Shown: in pieces, positions 19,110-28,049 of the stretch
How positions within the stretch are numbered: position 1 is the first letter of the stretch
Layout of the letters: each line of letters starts with the position of its first letter
Assembly (NCBI GenBank): GCA_947489195.1
Contig: CANLCT010000034.1
Location: 1 to 48,614 of the forward strand
DNA length: 48,614 nt
Direction of reading: 5' to 3'
Source of the DNA: an uncultured Aquimarina sp.
Lineage (GTDB): Bacteria > Bacteroidota > Bacteroidia > Flavobacteriales > Flavobacteriaceae
Made by a program: the position numbers and the translations under genes
The notes under the pieces: model-generated
Databases searched by the model: none
What the model saw: only the letters and a program-made list of their open reading frames with translations
Told to the model about the DNA's origin: nothing

Positions 19110-20033
19110 TTAACCAAGCATATCTATATCACGTAATTCGTTTAATTCTTTTTGTTCAAATTTTTTACGTGCATAATCAAAACCTTGTTGCCACCATTCA
19201 GTCATTAATTTTTTATTAAAAACTAATGAATTTTCAGTAAGCTTGGTTGGAGTGTAATATAGATTAAGTGTAGCGTTTTTGTTTTTTGCAGCTAATTTAC
19301 CTGCGGTAACATTATGTTGCTCAACTTGATCTAATAGATATCCAAACAGATTAACCATTAATGAAAAAGGGTTTTTTCCCAAAATCTTATTTCGATCTAA
19401 GTTTTCTGATTCTAGTATAATAGCATCAATTTCTGTAGCCCCACGTTTAATAGCTTCTCGAATGGGAACAATAGCACCAAAACCACCATCGGCATATTCG
19501 TAGCCATTTTTTTTAGCAATACTCATAAAAGGAATATAGTTACAGGATATCCAAATCCATTCACAAAAATCTTCGTAACTAAATTCGTGTATGGATTTGT
19601 ATTCGGTACAGCTTTTAGATAAATTAGAAACGGTAACCACTACATCAGTTACATTTTTTTTTGCGAATTCAAACTCATCACGAGTAAAATTTTTTCGAAT
19701 ATTTTTACGTAAATTTTTGCTTTCGCCAAAGGTGCGTTTTCGTTTTACAAATTGTAAAATAGTATTTAAGTAATTAATACTTACATATTCACGATCTCCT
19801 TTACATTTAATTACAAAGGGGTTTAAGCTAAAAATGGTATTCTGGTTTACATTAGTATAAATATCATGTACCTTATCTATTTTATTTATTGATAAATGAG
19901 GAATAAGTAAACTGCCTGTTGATGTGCCTAAAAATAAATCATAGTTGCGTTGTTGCACTTGCATCAAATATTGAGCAACTCCACCTGCAAAAGCACCTTT
20001 ACTACCACCTCCCGAAATAACTAATGCTCGCAT
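19110..20033 (-). CDS. Patatin-like phospholipase
   Basis: 307 residues with the complete patatin set: oxyanion loop GGGSKG (8-13), nucleophile elbow GTSTG (36-40, Ser38) and the catalytic dyad Asp in DGG (Asp182). No signal peptide, so it is a cytoplasmic or peripheral lipid acyl hydrolase (compare RssA/YlbK-type proteins). It lies 61 bp downstream of the M1 peptidase gene on the same strand. The lipid substrate is unknown. Confidence 0.88.
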   Translation of the reverse strand: MRALVISGGGSKGAFAGGVAQYLMQVQQRNYDLFLGTSTGSLLIPHLSINKIDKVHDIYTNVNQNTIFSLNPFVIKCKGDREYVSINYLNTILQFVKRKRTFGESKNLRKNIRKNFTRDEFEFAKKNVTDVVVTVSNLSKSCTEYKSIHEFSYEDFCEWIWISCNYIPFMSIAKKNGYEYADGGFGAIVPIREAIKRGATEIDAIILESENLDRNKILGKNPFSLMVNLFGYLLDQVEQHNVTAGKLAAKNKNATLNLYYTPTKLTENSLVFNKKLMTEWWQQGFDYARKKFEQKELNELRDIDMLG

Positions 20034-20094
20034 TTGTTTTGATTTTGTTTTTTATTGCAGATATAGCAACTAAGATATATAAAATTAGCAATAC

Positions 20095-22197
20095 TTAATT
20101 AGTCGTTAGTATTTGTTGCACCTTATTAGGGAATGTTGATTTTAAGTGATCAATCCTTTTGGTGTATTTTTCATTGTTATATAATTCTTTCAGCGTATTT
20201 GAACAACTCTTTTTAAATCGCCAATTTGGATGCGTAATACCTAAGGCTAAGTTTTGTATACTATGATCGGAATAACTTTGGAGTAGTTTTAAATATTCAA
20301 AAGCTTTACTACGGAGTTTGTAATTATAATTAGGAGAAGTATATAAATTTAATTCTTTAAAAAAACGAGTTCGCTCATTTATTGAAAAACCAGGAGTGTT
20401 TAAAGCTAAAATTAGCCAAAGTGTTCTTATATTTTTGTCATTAAAACCAATAATATCTTTAGTTTGTTTTAAATAAGTCATTTTTTTTGACTCAAAATTA
20501 TTCCATAAATTATAAAGCGCTCCCTCAATCGTTGCGTATGAACCTGCTTTTAAAAGCCGCTCCATTTTTGGTTCAAACACTTTAGGAATAGTAGTTAATG
20601 AATTTGCTAATGCCTGTAATACTTGAGGGTTATTGCTATTAAACGCTTTTTCAAGTAATTGTATAGCTTCTGCAGAAAAATCACCATGTAATTGCGATAC
20701 AACTTCCTGTCCTAAATATGAATTTACAGGAAAATCTATAGCATCCGATAATAATTGATATTTACCAATAAGTGGCTGTGTGCGTTCACCCGCTAATTGC
20801 AAATAGCTTTTCATAAAATCAGATTTAGTTAATATTTTTAAAGCTTTTTGAGCAGGGAATTTAGTGTTATGCAGCCATGTTTTTGCAAATTCGGAGATGT
20901 CTTTGCCAGTCACATCAACAACAATATTTAAAAAATCATCAGTAGTTACATTTTTATATTGGTAGGTTGTTAAAAATTGCTGTACTACTTTTTTAAAATT
21001 ATTGTCTCCAATTTTTTCGCGCAAAGCAACAATCGCCCAAGCGCCGTGTTGGTAATAAGTAAGAGAGCTTCCTTTGGGAGTAACTAATGGTTTCCCTTTT
21101 TGTAAATCACTTTGATGATTTAGTTGTTCTGCACTCTCATACAGTTTGTAATAAAAATGATCTTCGCCAAATAGTTCTTTTTCTGCTAATAAGGCATAAT
21201 AAGTGGCAAATCCTTCGTGTAACCAGTGGTGATTGCTATCAGTTTCGGTAATTATATTTCCAAACCATTGATGAGCGAGTTCATGAGCACTCACACTTAC
21301 AAAATTTTGGTCATCAAAAGTAATATCATCCACAATAAAATCATCAGAAAATAAGGTGCAAGTGGTGTTTTCCATTCCGGCATATAAAAAATCACGTACT
21401 GGAACTTGTCTGTATATTTTCCATGGATAAGGAAAACCAATTTCAGTTTCTAAAAATTCAAAAACTTTTTTGTGATGTTTAAAGGTCGTTTCGTAATCAG
21501 TTATTCGATTCGAGTAAATATAATTTTCTAGAGGTATTCCAGAGATGCTTTTCTTTTCTTTTTTGGCGTATTTCCCAATAGCAATTGCTACCAAGTAGCT
21601 GCTCATGGGGTGCTGCATTTGGTAAACCCAAGTAGTGGTATTTTTTTTAACCGTTTTGTTTTTTAAACTTCCGTTAGAAATTACTTTGTAGTCCGTACTA
21701 AAATCAATTTTTAGTGTAAAAATGATTTTATCATTCATATCATCAATACTTGGTAACCAGTTACTAGTGTATTTACCTTGTCCTTGTGTCCATATTTGCT
21801 TACGATTTGGCGAATTGGGGTCAATATTTTTGTCGTCCCAGCCCCAAAAATAAAGTGCCTTTTTTGGTGTTTTACTGTAGTTGAAACTAAAGGAATAGTC
21901 CTTATTAGCTTTAAAATCCCCCTTTAACCAGACCTTATTGTCCTTGTATTCAATTTTAGCATCTTTAATGGGAGTAACTGCTTCCATTTTTTGAGCATCC
22001 AAATAGACTTGATTGGTGTTTTTTAGTGGGGTAAATACAACATCAATTTTCCCAAATACCTTTTGGTTTAAGGTGTCGAGTTGTATATGGGCTTCAATAG
22101 TTTTAAAATCTACACTGTCTTTTTGTTGGGCTCTACTACAAATAATGCTTGCGCAGAAGCTAAAAATAAGAGAAGTAATTTTTATGAATGGATTCAT
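20095..22197 (-). CDS. M1 family metallopeptidase, exported
   Basis: Zinc aminopeptidase of about 700 residues. I take the ATG at 22197 (MNPFIKITSL), because it gives a clean signal peptide ending near SRAQ; ATGs at 22203 and 22251 only add residues ahead of it. The M1 motifs are present: GMEN (about 274-277) and HELAHQWFGN with His305, His309 and Glu328 as zinc ligands. A HEAT-like helical C-terminal domain follows. It probably trims peptides in the periplasm. It is divergent from recG, 79 bp away. Confidence 0.92.
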   Translation of the reverse strand: MNPFIKITSLIFSFCASIICSRAQQKDSVDFKTIEAHIQLDTLNQKVFGKIDVVFTPLKNTNQVYLDAQKMEAVTPIKDAKIEYKDNKVWLKGDFKANKDYSFSFNYSKTPKKALYFWGWDDKNIDPNSPNRKQIWTQGQGKYTSNWLPSIDDMNDKIIFTLKIDFSTDYKVISNGSLKNKTVKKNTTTWVYQMQHPMSSYLVAIAIGKYAKKEKKSISGIPLENYIYSNRITDYETTFKHHKKVFEFLETEIGFPYPWKIYRQVPVRDFLYAGMENTTCTLFSDDFIVDDITFDDQNFVSVSAHELAHQWFGNIITETDSNHHWLHEGFATYYALLAEKELFGEDHFYYKLYESAEQLNHQSDLQKGKPLVTPKGSSLTYYQHGAWAIVALREKIGDNNFKKVVQQFLTTYQYKNVTTDDFLNIVVDVTGKDISEFAKTWLHNTKFPAQKALKILTKSDFMKSYLQLAGERTQPLIGKYQLLSDAIDFPVNSYLGQEVVSQLHGDFSAEAIQLLEKAFNSNNPQVLQALANSLTTIPKVFEPKMERLLKAGSYATIEGALYNLWNNFESKKMTYLKQTKDIIGFNDKNIRTLWLILALNTPGFSINERTRFFKELNLYTSPNYNYKLRSKAFEYLKLLQSYSDHSIQNLALGITHPNWRFKKSCSNTLKELYNNEKYTKRIDHLKSTFPNKVQQILTTN

Positions 22198-22276
22198 ATA
22201 CATAATACAGTTTATGGATGGACAAATTACAAAAACCAATTTATAATACATGCTAAAAAATGTATCTTAGCATGCT

Positions 22277-24382
22277 ATGAGTGCTGATATATTACAATCA
22301 CCGGTTGCCTATGTAAAAGGCGTTGGTCCAACTAGGGCCACAGTACTAGAAAAAGAATTAGGAATTCGAGTATGCCAAGATTTGCTTCATTTTTTTCCGC
22401 ATCGTTACATTGATCGTACTCGATATTATACGATTAGTGAATTGCAGCAAAATGATGCCGAGGTTCAAATTGTAGGCATGGTTACACAGTTAAAAAATGT
22501 AAAGCAAAAAAAAGGAGGCAGTCGTTTAGTCGCTACTTTTCAGGATAAAACGGGCAAAATGGAATTGGTTTGGTTCCGCGGCGCTAAATGGATTCAAGAA
22601 AGTATAAAGTTAAATGTGCCTTATGTGATTTTTGGTAAAACAAAATATTACAATGGGTTTTCGATGCCGCATCCCGAGATGGAATTATTAGAAGCCCATA
22701 AATCGAGCATGAGTTCTGTTATGCAACCGATTTATTCTTCCACAGAAATGTTACAACGAAGAAACATAACTAATAAAGTGGTTTCTAAAATGGTGCAAAA
22801 TCTGTTTTTAACCAAAGGAGTGTTTTTTGATGAAACATTACCACAGGATATGTTAACACATATGAAGCTTATGGCTAAAGCAGATGCGTTGTTAAATATT
22901 CATTTTCCCAAAAGTCAGGAGTTATTGACTAGGGCGAGTTACCGATTAAAGTTCGAAGAGTTATTTTACATTCAATTACAATTAATTCGAAAAAACATTC
23001 TGCAAAAACAAAAAATAAAAGGATATGCATTCGAAAAAGTAGGCGAATTATTTACCAATTTTTATGAAAATCATTTGCCTTTTAGTTTAACAGGAGCACA
23101 AAAACGCGTAATTAAAGAGATTCGTAGGGATATGGGTAGCGAGGCCCAAATGAATCGATTACTACAAGGTGATGTAGGCTCGGGTAAAACCATAGTAGCA
23201 TTAATGAGTATGTTACTAGCTATTGACAACGGTTTCCAGGCAACACTTATGGCACCTACAGCTATTTTGGCTAAGCAACATTTTGATGGTATTTCTGAAT
23301 TGGTTAAGGATTTGCCTATTAATGTGAGTTTGCTCATGGGAAGCACAAAGACAAAAGCTAGAAGAGAAATTCATGCCGATTTAGAAAATGGACAGATTCA
23401 TATTATTATAGGAACGCATGCGTTGTTAGAGGATAAAGTAAAATTTAATAATTTAGGTTTAGCCATTATTGATGAACAACATCGTTTTGGAGTGGCACAA
23501 CGAGCTAAACTATGGAAAAAAAACAAGCTGCCTCCACATATATTAGTAATGACAGCTACTCCAATACCAAGGACATTGGCGATGAGTTTGTATGGTGATT
23601 TAGATGTTTCGGTTATTGATGAATTACCGCCAGGCAGAAAGGCAATAAAAACGATGCATAAATATGATGGGCAACGTTTAAATGTATTCCATTTTGTGAA
23701 GAAAGAAATTGCCAAAGGGAGACAAGTATATATTGTATATCCATTAATTCAAGAATCTGAAGCTATGGATTATAAGGATTTAATGGATGGGTTTGAAAGT
23801 ATTTCGCGAGATTTTCCAAAGCCAGATTATCAAATTTCTATTGTACATGGACAAATGAAGGCGGTAGATAAGGATCATGAAATGGAACGCTTTATTAAAG
23901 GAGAAACTCAAATTATGGTGGCTACTACAGTAATTGAAGTAGGCGTAAATGTACCTAATGCAAGTCTAATGATTATTGAAAGTGCGGAACGTTTTGGATT
24001 GTCTCAATTACACCAGCTACGTGGTCGGGTAGGGCGTGGAGCAGAACAAAGTTATTGTATATTAATGTCGGGTTTTAAACTATCGGAAGACAGCAAAACA
24101 CGCTTGCAAACCATGGTACAAACTAATGATGGTTTTGAAATCGCTGAGGTCGATTTAAAGTTACGTGGTCCCGGAGATATTATGGGAACACAACAAAGTG
24201 GTGTATTAAACCTAAAAATTGCCGATATTGTAAAGGATAATCAAATTTTGCAGGTGGCAAGGGCTTATGCTCAACAAATATTAAAGGAAGATCCAAACTT
24301 AGTATTACCCAAGAATAGTATGATTAAGTATGCATATTCTCAGTTAATACAGCATAAGAATATTTGGAATTACATTAGTTAA
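22277..24382 (+). CDS. recG: ATP-dependent DNA helicase RecG
   Basis: Branch-migration helicase that remodels stalled forks and Holliday junctions. 701 residues: N-terminal wedge/OB domain (about 50-150), then two RecA-like domains with Walker A GDVGSGKT (298-305), the DEQH box (399-402), TATPIPRTLAMS and QLRGRVGRG. Length matches the family. TATCTTAG just upstream (about 22262-22269) resembles a -7 box with one mismatch. It is followed 83 bp later by the Sua5/TsaC-type gene. Confidence 0.96.
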   Translation: MSADILQSPVAYVKGVGPTRATVLEKELGIRVCQDLLHFFPHRYIDRTRYYTISELQQNDAEVQIVGMVTQLKNVKQKKGGSRLVATFQDKTGKMELVWFRGAKWIQESIKLNVPYVIFGKTKYYNGFSMPHPEMELLEAHKSSMSSVMQPIYSSTEMLQRRNITNKVVSKMVQNLFLTKGVFFDETLPQDMLTHMKLMAKADALLNIHFPKSQELLTRASYRLKFEELFYIQLQLIRKNILQKQKIKGYAFEKVGELFTNFYENHLPFSLTGAQKRVIKEIRRDMGSEAQMNRLLQGDVGSGKTIVALMSMLLAIDNGFQATLMAPTAILAKQHFDGISELVKDLPINVSLLMGSTKTKARREIHADLENGQIHIIIGTHALLEDKVKFNNLGLAIIDEQHRFGVAQRAKLWKKNKLPPHILVMTATPIPRTLAMSLYGDLDVSVIDELPPGRKAIKTMHKYDGQRLNVFHFVKKEIAKGRQVYIVYPLIQESEAMDYKDLMDGFESISRDFPKPDYQISIVHGQMKAVDKDHEMERFIKGETQIMVATTVIEVGVNVPNASLMIIESAERFGLSQLHQLRGRVGRGAEQSYCILMSGFKLSEDSKTRLQTMVQTNDGFEIAEVDLKLRGPGDIMGTQQSGVLNLKIADIVKDNQILQVARAYAQQILKEDPNLVLPKNSMIKYAYSQLIQHKNIWNYIS

Positions 24383-24465
24383 GCTAATTAGGCTTTATTA
24401 CTTCATTGTTTATTTTACTTTATAGAAGTAAAATGGAAAAAATAATATTCTTTAAATCACACGTT

Positions 24466-25086
24466 ATGGCAGCATTTATCAAATTATATGAAGAAAATCC
24501 AAATCCAAAACAAGTTGCGGAAGCTGTAAAAGTATTAAAAAATGGAGGATTAGTAATTTATCCTACCGATACAGTATATGGTCTGGGTTGTGATATTACA
24601 AGTGTAAAAGCTTTAAATAGAATAGCCAAAATAAAAGGCATAAAACTTGAAAAAGCCAATTGGTCCTTTATATGTAAAGATTTAAGTAACCTATCTGATT
24701 ATGTACGTCAAATCGATTCTTCAACATTTAAGCTACTAAAAAGATGTTTGCCTGGTCCTTTTACATTTATTTTACCTGGAAATAATCAGTTACCTTCAGT
24801 CTTTAAAAAAAAGAAAACAGTCGGAATCCGTGTACCAGACAATCAAATTTGCCATGATTTAGTTGAAGCCCTAGGAAATCCAATTGTTTCGACATCAATA
24901 CATGATGAAGATGAAATTTTAGAGTATACTACTGATCCAGAATTAATAGTAGAAAAGTGGGGTAATTTAGTAGATTTAGTTATTGATGGTGGATATGGAG
25001 ATAATATTCCATCAACAATTGTTGATGTCACTGAGGCAGAACCATTAATTGTAAGAGAAGGAAAGGGTGATATTAGCTTAATTTAG
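24466..25086 (+). CDS. L-threonylcarbamoyladenylate synthase (Sua5/TsaC family)
   Basis: Makes threonylcarbamoyl-AMP from threonine, bicarbonate and ATP for the t6A37 modification of tRNA. 206 residues from the ATG at 24466 (MAAFIKLYEENP), which I prefer because the family fold begins right there. In-frame starts at 24433 (ATG) and 24406 (TTG) would add residues that do not resemble the family. Visible motifs: YPTDTVYGLG, KRCLPGPFTFIL, GIRVPDN and the STxxDVT-like strand STIVDVT. It is the short TsaC-like form without the Sua5 C-terminal domain. Confidence 0.92.
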   Translation: MAAFIKLYEENPNPKQVAEAVKVLKNGGLVIYPTDTVYGLGCDITSVKALNRIAKIKGIKLEKANWSFICKDLSNLSDYVRQIDSSTFKLLKRCLPGPFTFILPGNNQLPSVFKKKKTVGIRVPDNQICHDLVEALGNPIVSTSIHDEDEILEYTTDPELIVEKWGNLVDLVIDGGYGDNIPSTIVDVTEAEPLIVREGKGDISLI

Positions 25087-25218
25087 AATCTGTTATTGTT
25101 TTTGTTCTTTTTTTAATATTATGTTATGTTTTATTTCTTTTCATTAGCAAAATTTTATTTTTTACACGTGTTAACTATATGTTAAATTGATTTTTTTGAT
25201 CTGTTAATCGTTTTGCTA

Positions 25219-25285
25219 GGTTAAAATAGCATTGATATTGGTAAATTCTATATAAGCTTTATAGGTCTAAGCAATAGTATATTTG
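25219..25285 (+). promoter_or_regulatory. Activator-type promoter, copy 1
   Basis: The element starts GGTTAAAATAGCAT at 25219, with a second half-site GGTAAATT at 25240, 21 bp later. The -7 box TATATTTG is at 25278-25285, 59 bp after the element begins. No TTG lies at the usual -33 distance, which suits a promoter that needs an activator. The same arrangement occurs at 26239 and 27944. The leader has a direct repeat of TTAATCG at 25295 and 25304. Confidence 0.75.
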
Positions 25286-25325
25286 CGGTGTAATTTAATC
25301 GTATTAATCGATAAAAATTTTACTT

Positions 25326-25910
25326 ATGAAAAAACTATTGAAATTAGGATTGTTAGGTGTAGCGTTAGTAGCTACCGTGGTGGCAAATGCATCAAATAAA
25401 GTTAAAGTAGAAGTTTTAGCTTCTAACGAGCTAAGTATTACAATGTCGGAAGTAGTTGAAGGAGAGGTGTTATCTATTTCTGATAAAAAAGGAAAATTAG
25501 TTTTTTCAGAAATATTAAGTGCAACTAGCTCGTATACTAAAACATTAGATTTTTCTAAATTAAAGCAAGGAGTATATTACGTAAAGGCAGAAACGGAAAA
25601 TGCAATTAAAGTAACTCCTTTTATTATAGTGCCTGATCAGGTTAAAATTATTAAAGGTGAAACAAAAACTTATAATGCACCAGTTTTTGAAATAGAAAAT
25701 GGTATTGTAAAGCTAAGTATAGATAATCAAGATCAGCATAATGTTTCGATTACAGTGTATGCCAAAAACAGTAGTATTCCATTGGAAGAAGAAAAATTGG
25801 ACACTCCAAAAATCACAAAAACTTACAACTTCGAATCTTTGGCTATTTCAGAATATAAAATTGTAATATATCAAGGAGCTTATAGTTATGTAAAAACGAT
25901 CAAGCGTTAG
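25326..25910 (+). CDS. Exported two-domain protein, paralog 1
   Basis: 194 residues. The signal peptide is about 1-22 (MKKLLKLGLLGVALVATVVA, cleaved near NAS). The mature protein appears to be two similar beta-sandwich units: roughly 26-105, with SDKKGKLVFSE and LKQGVYYVKAE, and 125-194, with YNFESLAISEYKIVIYQ. The pattern of a short beta-strand, then LSxLxxGVYYV, recalls type IX secretion C-terminal domains, but the protein consists of little else, so that likeness may be structural only. By eye it is about 84% identical to the paralog at 26348, with no gaps. Expression is probably driven by the element at 25219 and ends at the hairpin at 25934. Function unknown. Confidence 0.85.
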   Translation: MKKLLKLGLLGVALVATVVANASNKVKVEVLASNELSITMSEVVEGEVLSISDKKGKLVFSEILSATSSYTKTLDFSKLKQGVYYVKAETENAIKVTPFIIVPDQVKIIKGETKTYNAPVFEIENGIVKLSIDNQDQHNVSITVYAKNSSIPLEEEKLDTPKITKTYNFESLAISEYKIVIYQGAYSYVKTIKR

Positions 25911-25933
25911 TTTTTAAATTTCATAAAGTAAAT

Positions 25934-25970
25934 AAAAGCCTTGCATTTCCCCAATGTGCAAGGCTTTTTT
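25934..25970 (+). terminator. Terminator of paralog 1
   Basis: A 12-bp stem, AAAAGCCTTGCA (25934-25945) with TGCAAGGCTTTT (25957-25968), then T. The arms are nearly the same as in the terminator of paralog 2. Confidence 0.92.
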
Positions 25971-26238
25971 ATGTTTAATTTTTTCTAATTAAGGTTTCCC
26001 CTTTTTGTAGCTTACTTACTTTGTATAGAAATAAATACAATGATATCATTTCGTATAATAATTTCTAAGATCCTTTCATTTAAAAATTAATAAAGCATAG
26101 CTTATTAGATTATGCTTTTATTTTTAAACTACTTGGCTTTATCATAACTATAATGTTTATTTATCGGGCTATTTTTTAATTGAATCCTGGCTTATGCGGT
26201 GTTAAAATGATTGTTTTATTCTATTTTTAATGTATTTT

Positions 26239-26305
26239 GGTTAAAATAGAATCAATATAGGTGAATTCTATGTCTGTTTTGAGTAGATCTTCAGTAGTAT
26301 ATTTG
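26239..26305 (+). promoter_or_regulatory. Activator-type promoter, copy 2
   Basis: GGTTAAAATAGAAT begins at 26239, the second half-site GGTGAATT at 26260 (21 bp later), and -7 box TATATTTG at 26298-26305 (59 bp later). The -33 TTG is not at standard distance. The leader repeats TTAATCG at 26316 and 26325, as in copy 1. Confidence 0.75.
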
Positions 26306-26347
26306 TAATGTAAAATTAATCGAGTTAATCGATAAAAATTTCACCTT

Positions 26348-26932
26348 ATGAAAAAATTATTGAAATTAGGATTGTTGAGTGTAGCACTTATAGCAGCCGT
26401 GGTAGTAAATGCATCAAATAAAGTGAAAGTTGAAGTTTTAACTTCAAATGAATTGAGTATTACGATGTCTGAAGTGATTGAAGGAGAAGTTATTTCAGTA
26501 TCTGATGAAGAAGGAGAAGTTGTCTTTTCAGAAATACTAAGCGCATCTAGATCTTATACAAAAACATTAGATTTTTCAAAGTTAAAGCAAGGCGTGTATT
26601 ATGTTAAGACTGAAACTGGAGAGGCTATAAAAGTGACGCCATTTATTATAGTGCCAGATCAAGGGAAAACGATAAAAGGAGCAACTAAAACTTATAATGC
26701 GCCAGTTTTTAATATAGAAAATGGTGTAGTGAAGCTAAGTATAGATAATGAAGATCAGCACAATGTATCTATAACGGTTTATGCAAAAAATAGTAGTATC
26801 CCATTAGAGGAGGTAAGGTTAAATGAATCAAAAATTGTAAAAAATTATAACTTTGAATCTTTAGCTATCTCAGAATATAAAATTGTAATATATCAAGGAG
26901 ATTATAGTTATGTAAAAACAATTAAGCGTTAG
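26348..26932 (+). CDS. Exported two-domain protein, paralog 2
   Basis: 194 residues, the same length as paralog 1 and differing at about 31 positions by my count. The signal peptide ends near VVNAS. The same two beta-sandwich-like units are present, with SEILSASRSYTKTLDF, LKQGVYYVKTE and ESLAISEYKIVIYQGDYSY. Several substitutions are charge changes in one loop (KKGK in paralog 1, EEGE here), which could change ligand or partner choice. The leader and terminator are also near-copies, so the whole transcription unit was duplicated. Function unknown. Confidence 0.85.
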   Translation: MKKLLKLGLLSVALIAAVVVNASNKVKVEVLTSNELSITMSEVIEGEVISVSDEEGEVVFSEILSASRSYTKTLDFSKLKQGVYYVKTETGEAIKVTPFIIVPDQGKTIKGATKTYNAPVFNIENGVVKLSIDNEDQHNVSITVYAKNSSIPLEEVRLNESKIVKNYNFESLAISEYKIVIYQGDYSYVKTIKR

Positions 26933-26955
26933 TTTTTAAATTTTATAAAATAAAC

Positions 26956-26992
26956 AAAAGCCTTGCATATCCCCAGTATGCAAGGCTTTTTT
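26956..26992. terminator. Terminator between paralog 2 and the AraC gene
   Basis: A 14-bp stem, AAAAGCCTTGCATA (26956-26969) with TATGCAAGGCTTTT (26977-26990). A and T runs on both sides let it work in both directions, for paralog 2 and for the convergent regulator gene ending at 27000. Confidence 0.92.
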
Positions 26993-26999
26993 GTTGATT

Positions 27000-27884
27000 T
27001 TAATAAATGGTGAAATTCATTTCCTTACGGTAGTCTGTTGGTGTTTTACCTGTATATTTTTTGAAAACTTTGTTAAAATGCGAAAAATTATTAAATCCGC
27101 ATTCAAAACAAATTCCTTGAATACTCTCTTGTTTTTCTGTAAGTAATTTGGTAGCATGAACTAAACGGTACTCATTTACAAATTGAGTAAATGTTTTACC
27201 AGTTACTTTTTTAAAATTCCGACAAAAAGCAGGAGGTGTCATATTAACAAAACTTGATATCTCATCAATACTAATTTGATTTTTAAAGTTTTTTTGAACA
27301 TAATTAAAAGTGTCATTAATTCGACTATTATCTTGTGCTTGAGCTTTTAAAACAAAACCTTCAGCGTTTAATATTTCAAATTCTTTAGATATTTCAAGTT
27401 TATGTAATATTAATAAGGAATCTAATATGCGTTCAAAAGGTGATTTTAGATACATGTTTTCAATAATAGCTCCAACCTCTTTTTTAGTTTCTCCAAAAAA
27501 AACAAGACCTTGTTTAGCTCTATCTAATAAAGCATTTATAGGTTTCATTTCCGAAACATCAAAAAAAGTTTCGCCTAAGTATTCAGGGAGCATTTGAATA
27601 ACTGTTTCATTTCTGGTTTTAGAAAAGCCGTCAGTAAAACCGCAATGTGGCAAATTAGCTCCAATACAAATTAAATCTCCATTTTGGTAGTAAGAAACGT
27701 GACTTCCTATTTGGCGCTTACCAGAGCCTTCGTTAACATAAACAATTTCTATTTCTGGATGGTAATGCCATACGGGTAATTTGTTTTTATTTTCAATGTT
27801 GAACCTTTTATAAATTAATGAACTACCAATATCTGGAGCTAAATGTTCAAAGCTGGGGTTATTATAGTTTATTTTTTGTTTCAT
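27000..27884 (-). CDS. AraC family regulator with cupin sensor domain
   Basis: 294 residues. The N-terminal cupin domain (about 35-110) starts with WHYHPEIEIVYVNEG and has a second motif ending in NLPHCGF; such domains bind small ligands, often sugars. The C-terminal double helix-turn-helix (about 190-290) has ISIDEISSFVNMTPPAFCRNFKK and, near the end, ECGFNNFSHFNKVFKKYTGKTPTDYR-type sequence. The gene lies between paralogs 2 and 3 and is divergent from paralog 3, whose promoter element at 27944 lies between the two starts. AraC proteins typically bind direct half-sites about two helical turns apart, which fits the 21-bp spacing found three times here. I infer that it activates all three genes. 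Confidence 0.9.
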   Translation of the reverse strand: MKQKINYNNPSFEHLAPDIGSSLIYKRFNIENKNKLPVWHYHPEIEIVYVNEGSGKRQIGSHVSYYQNGDLICIGANLPHCGFTDGFSKTRNETVIQMLPEYLGETFFDVSEMKPINALLDRAKQGLVFFGETKKEVGAIIENMYLKSPFERILDSLLILHKLEISKEFEILNAEGFVLKAQAQDNSRINDTFNYVQKNFKNQISIDEISSFVNMTPPAFCRNFKKVTGKTFTQFVNEYRLVHATKLLTEKQESIQGICFECGFNNFSHFNKVFKKYTGKTPTDYRKEMNFTIY

Positions 27885-27943
27885 TTATACTATGTTCTAT
27901 AGGGTGTTAAATTGATTTAAGTTGAGTGTTATTTTTTATTAAC

Positions 27944-28010
27944 GGTTAATATAGCATAAATATAGGTAAATTTTGATTATCTATAGTGCTTAATATCAGA
28001 AGTATATTTG
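27944..28010 (+). promoter_or_regulatory. Activator-type promoter, copy 3
   Basis: GGTTAATATAGCAT begins at 27944, the second half-site GGTAAATT at 27965 (21 bp later), and -7 box TATATTTG at 28003-28010 (59 bp later). It sits in the divergent gap between the AraC gene and paralog 3, so it might also control the regulator itself. Confidence 0.75.
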
Positions 28011-28049
28011 CAGTATACTTATTTAATAATAAATTAAATGAACACACTC

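Larger units (their letters stand above)
25911..26347. other. Intergenic region between paralogs 1 and 2
   Basis: 437 bp without a gene. It contains the terminator of paralog 1 (25934-25970), a second hairpin AAAGCATA/TATGCTTT at 26092-26118 followed by TATTTTT, and the activator-type promoter of paralog 2 (26239-26305). The second hairpin could end a small RNA or be a relic; I see no ORF for it. Confidence 0.6.
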
